This document shows positions 6,162 to 8,305 of a stretch of 8,305 nt of DNA, piece by piece; position 1 is the stretch's first letter; every line of letters begins with the position of its first letter. The notes beneath the pieces are model-generated. The model was not told the DNA's origin. It made no database searches and saw only the letters and a program-made list of their open reading frames with translations. The stretch is from Firmicutes bacterium UBA5454. Lineage in GTDB: Bacteria > Bacillota > Clostridia > Caldicoprobacterales > DTU083. Both the position numbers and the translations under genes were made by a program. The stretch lies in assembly GCA_002426555.1 (NCBI GenBank), contig DIQU01000086.1, forward strand, positions 1,714-10,018, in the 5' to 3' direction.

Positions 6162-7382
6162 TTAACCCACCTTCCTTCTTTTCAGCTCCGCTGTTTTTTC
6201 AATTGCTGCATTAATTGAAAAATCATCCAGCAGGCTGTAAAGCTCAAGTGTCATTTCATATATCATACTGTTCTCAGAAAGCCGGCATATTTCTTTTAAT
6301 ACTGCCTCAGGGCCTTTTTCCGTTATGATTCCGTTAACTCCCTTAAGACCTGCGTCCTTTGAATCAAAACTCATCGCTGCAGCAATACCCAAACAAATAC
6401 TTGCAGGATTAATACCATGCGCAATACATAAACTTGCCGCCCCTGCAAGCCTGTCATTCGGGGAAAGCTTTCTTACAACGTCATTACCTACCCGGTTTAC
6501 CGTATCGCCGAGTTGTTTATTTCCAAACCTGTAAATCAGGTCGTCCGCATGATCCAGTATAACTCCAAGCTCTACGCCGTGTTCTCCTGACAGAGCTCTT
6601 GCCGAATCCTGCATTGCTCTTAAAACTGCAAGTTTTATGAATGGATCCTTCATAGCCTCCCAAATATATTCGCAGCCCTTGAGTTTTCCCAAATATGCCG
6701 TTAACGCATGGCCCATATTGTGTATGAACAGCTTCCTCCGGATATAAAAAGCAAAAGGGCTTGCCAGCTGCATATTTTTGATGTCCGGTATCCTGCCCTT
6801 GAAACCGTCCCTGTCAACAGGAAGCTCTGCATATTCTTCAACACAAATTCTCAGTATATTGCCTTGCTGCAGTTCAGGAGTCATTACCGGAACCATTCTC
6901 CCTATAGATGCTTCCACCAGCCCGACCAGTTTATCAAAATAACCATTTTGAACCTCATCAAGCTCATGTTTAATTAATTTCGCAAGATAAAGATTTGCAT
7001 CAAGGAGGTTTTCACAGATAATGATGTTAAGCGGGTCCATTCTATTCGACTGCCATCGCTTTTTAAGTCCTTTGGCTATGGGCTTCGCTACTTTGGGTAG
7101 AATATTCACTCCCACAGCTGTTGCCATAATATCAGCCTCAGCTATCGCCACAGCCACTTTTTCAATATCGGCTCCATTAACCCCTCTTACATTCGTGACT
7201 GTAATTTCCTGACTGCCGGTATCTGATAATACACCAACCGGGTATTCTCCATCACTATTAAGCTTATTAATGATGTCCATATTCACATCAATAAAAGCCA
7301 CTTCATAGCCTGACTCCGAAAACAATTGACCTATAAAACCCCGTCCGATATTACCCGCACCATACATAACAGCCTTTTTCAT
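6162..7382 (-). CDS. mtlD: Mannitol-1-phosphate 5-dehydrogenase family protein (long-chain polyol dehydrogenase)
   Basis: A 406-residue NAD-dependent dehydrogenase of the long-chain mannitol dehydrogenase family, closest by eye to MtlD, which interconverts mannitol 1-phosphate and fructose 6-phosphate. The nucleotide-binding loop GAGNIGRGFIG is at 8-18, and NIIICENL follows in the N-terminal domain. The catalytic K-x4-N-x2-H motif appears as KLFIHNMGH, giving Lys217, Asn222 and His225, followed by ALTAYLGKL, as in MtlD. The length is near the usual 380-400. The ATG at 7382 (with GGGG 5 nt upstream) is chosen over a GTG at 7436, because MKKAVMYGAG is the normal family N-terminus and the GTG has no ribosome site. 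No mannitol phosphotransferase gene is visible, so the true substrate could be free fructose/mannitol or another polyol phosphate. It lies 66 nt after the isomerase gene. Confidence 0.88.
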   Translation of the reverse strand: MKKAVMYGAGNIGRGFIGQLFSESGYEVAFIDVNMDIINKLNSDGEYPVGVLSDTGSQEITVTNVRGVNGADIEKVAVAIAEADIMATAVGVNILPKVAKPIAKGLKKRWQSNRMDPLNIIICENLLDANLYLAKLIKHELDEVQNGYFDKLVGLVEASIGRMVPVMTPELQQGNILRICVEEYAELPVDRDGFKGRIPDIKNMQLASPFAFYIRRKLFIHNMGHALTAYLGKLKGCEYIWEAMKDPFIKLAVLRAMQDSARALSGEHGVELGVILDHADDLIYRFGNKQLGDTVNRVGNDVVRKLSPNDRLAGAASLCIAHGINPASICLGIAAAMSFDSKDAGLKGVNGIITEKGPEAVLKEICRLSENSMIYEMTLELYSLLDDFSINAAIEKTAELKRRKVG

Positions 7383-7448
7383 AATAACCCCATTCCGCCG
7401 CTGCAAGCCGGCACTGATATTGGTGCAAACACTCACTTGCCACGTAAG

Positions 7449-8006
7449 CTATGAGAGCTGCTGCTCCTTAATTTGCGGCATTCTTTGAATATCTTCGTCT
7501 GTGAAAATATCCGCTTCGTCCCTGCTTTTCGTTGAAAATTCCGAAATTACGCAGCCCTCCGGGCCCGCCTGGAACCAATGCTTTGTATTCGGATGAAGAG
7601 TATATTGCTGGCCCGGTTTCAATATTATTTCATGCCATACAGTATAAGTCTTTTCTCTGCCCTTGGGTGCTTTGGCCTTTGGCGATTTTGCCGACTCTCC
7701 TTCTACATACAGGTAAACCTCACCCCATCTGCAGCGGAAGGTCTCTTCCTTGCCAGGCTCGCCATTTATGGGCGGATGGCAGTGTTCAGGGCATGTCTGA
7801 TGCGGGAACAATACCATTTCCTTTGCGCAGCACCTAGCTGTATTCACATATGTAACCAGCTCCAGCCCGATGTTCTCAAGTTCATTTAGTCCAAAATCGG
7901 CAACCTCCAGATTATTCATTTCATCTTCAGTAAGCACAATTCCCGCTTTTTTAAAATACTCCAATGCTTTGGTTCTAGCAGCCTCATATTGCTTTTTGGT
8001 TAACAT
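7449..8006 (-). CDS. D-lyxose isomerase / D-mannose isomerase (cupin, YdaE-like)
   Basis: The 185-residue product closely resembles Bacillus subtilis YdaE, a manganese-dependent cupin isomerase that acts on D-lyxose/D-xylulose and D-mannose/D-fructose. Conserved stretches include VTYVNTARCCAKEMVLFP, CPEHCHPP, EETFRCRWGEVYLYVEGE, YTVWHEI and PNTKHWFQAGPEG. The cupin metal ligands are present: His75, His77, Glu88 and His143. Its length is slightly above the 167 residues of YdaE because of a longer N-terminus and a short C-terminal tail. CGGGAGG at 8014-8020, 7 nt before the ATG, supports the start. It follows the sugar kinase by 58 nt and precedes mtlD by 66 nt, consistent with one operon. Given the downstream alpha-mannosidase, conversion of mannose to fructose is the likeliest role, but lyxose use is equally compatible with the fold. 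Confidence 0.92.
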   Translation of the reverse strand: MLTKKQYEAARTKALEYFKKAGIVLTEDEMNNLEVADFGLNELENIGLELVTYVNTARCCAKEMVLFPHQTCPEHCHPPINGEPGKEETFRCRWGEVYLYVEGESAKSPKAKAPKGREKTYTVWHEIILKPGQQYTLHPNTKHWFQAGPEGCVISEFSTKSRDEADIFTDEDIQRMPQIKEQQLS

Positions 8007-8064
8007 TACTTATCCTCCCGCATTATTTATCATTTATTGCTGCTACCTTTTGTCCATCTATTTA

Positions 8065-8305
8065 TCATCCTATTTCGTTATTCACCATAAATGTCAGAGT
8101 TTCTTCAAAGCTCTTAATGCCTGTGGATGCCCCTGCAGCCATAACACAGTGAGTACCTACCGCATTTGCAAACTTACCGCACTCATACAAACTCCAGCCT
8201 TTCGTCAGGCCTGTTAAGAAGCCTGCTGCGAATGAATCTCCCGCGCCGGTTGTATCTACGGCTTTATATTTTGAGTATGTCGGTATGAGATGTTTTTCCC
8301 CGTCC
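8065..8305 (-). CDS. PfkB/ribokinase-family sugar kinase, C-terminal part (N-terminus beyond right edge)
   Basis: The last 79 residues of an ATP-dependent sugar kinase are present. The PfkB signature DTTGAGDSFAAGF is at fragment residues 17-29; the Asp of GAGD is the catalytic base. It is followed by the usual C-terminal helices (LYECGKFANAVG, then AAGASTGI). The gene ends in TGA at 8065-8067. Its position upstream of a mannose/lyxose isomerase suggests fructose or another ketose as substrate, but the substrate-binding N-terminal domain is outside the window, so fructokinase, ribokinase or 2-keto-3-deoxygluconate kinase cannot be separated. Confidence 0.93.
   Translation of the reverse strand, partial: DGEKHLIPTYSKYKAVDTTGAGDSFAAGFLTGLTKGWSLYECGKFANAVGTHCVMAAGASTGIKSFEETLTFMVNNEIG

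Noticed and set aside
8024..8068. 10-nt direct repeat TATTTATCAT at 8024-8033 and 8059-8068
   Set aside because: Short, AT-rich and within a small intergenic gap; easily a chance match in this base composition.
1..8305. CRISPR arrays, tRNA or rRNA genes, transposases, phage or defence genes
   Set aside because: None seen: there are no regularly spaced repeats, no tRNA-like cloverleaf that I could recognise, and no protein with nuclease, integrase or transposase motifs.

Overview
The window looks like a chromosomal segment from an anaerobic, low-to-moderate-GC Firmicute, most likely a member of the Clostridia. The basis is the strong purine-rich Shine-Dalgarno sites, an S-layer-homology (SLH) protein with a Pro/Thr linker, and sugar genes close to clostridial and Bacillus families. 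The genus cannot be fixed from sequence alone. Every gene I can support lies on the minus strand, so transcription runs from high to low coordinates.

Right part (8305 down to about 3106): a sugar-catabolism cluster. In order of transcription it holds the C-terminal end of a PfkB/ribokinase-family sugar kinase, a cupin-type D-lyxose/D-mannose isomerase (YdaE-like), a mannitol-1-phosphate 5-dehydrogenase homologue (MtlD), a decayed fragment that looks like the start of a DUF4432 (aldose-1-epimerase-like) gene, and a cytoplasmic GH38 alpha-mannosidase. A coherent reading, which is inference, is that the mannosidase releases mannose inside the cell, the isomerase turns it into fructose, the PfkB kinase phosphorylates a sugar, and the MtlD-like enzyme links the ketose or ketose phosphate to a polyol.

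Middle (about 2456-3105): 650 bases with no gene. It contains two hairpins just downstream of the mannosidase, a perfect 20-bp inverted repeat (2813-2887), a plausible sigma-A promoter (2777-2806, minus strand) and a long predicted leader of roughly 315 nt. That leader holds a degenerate 26-bp direct repeat and small hairpins, and it precedes the SLH gene.

Left part (2455 down to 1): an AT-richer cell-surface module. A three-SLH-domain exported protein is followed, with a 7-nt overlap, by a small exported protein of unknown family. After a 25-nt overlap in another reading frame comes a long open frame with a Thr/Pro linker that runs off the left edge. The last two may be one gene split by a single-base indel in an A/T homopolymer.

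The most useful second looks are the probable frameshift at 666-690, the DUF4432 remnant with an ACG where its ATG should be (6013-6159), and the structured gene-free region between the two gene groups. I did not find a clear new defence, mobile or RNA system.
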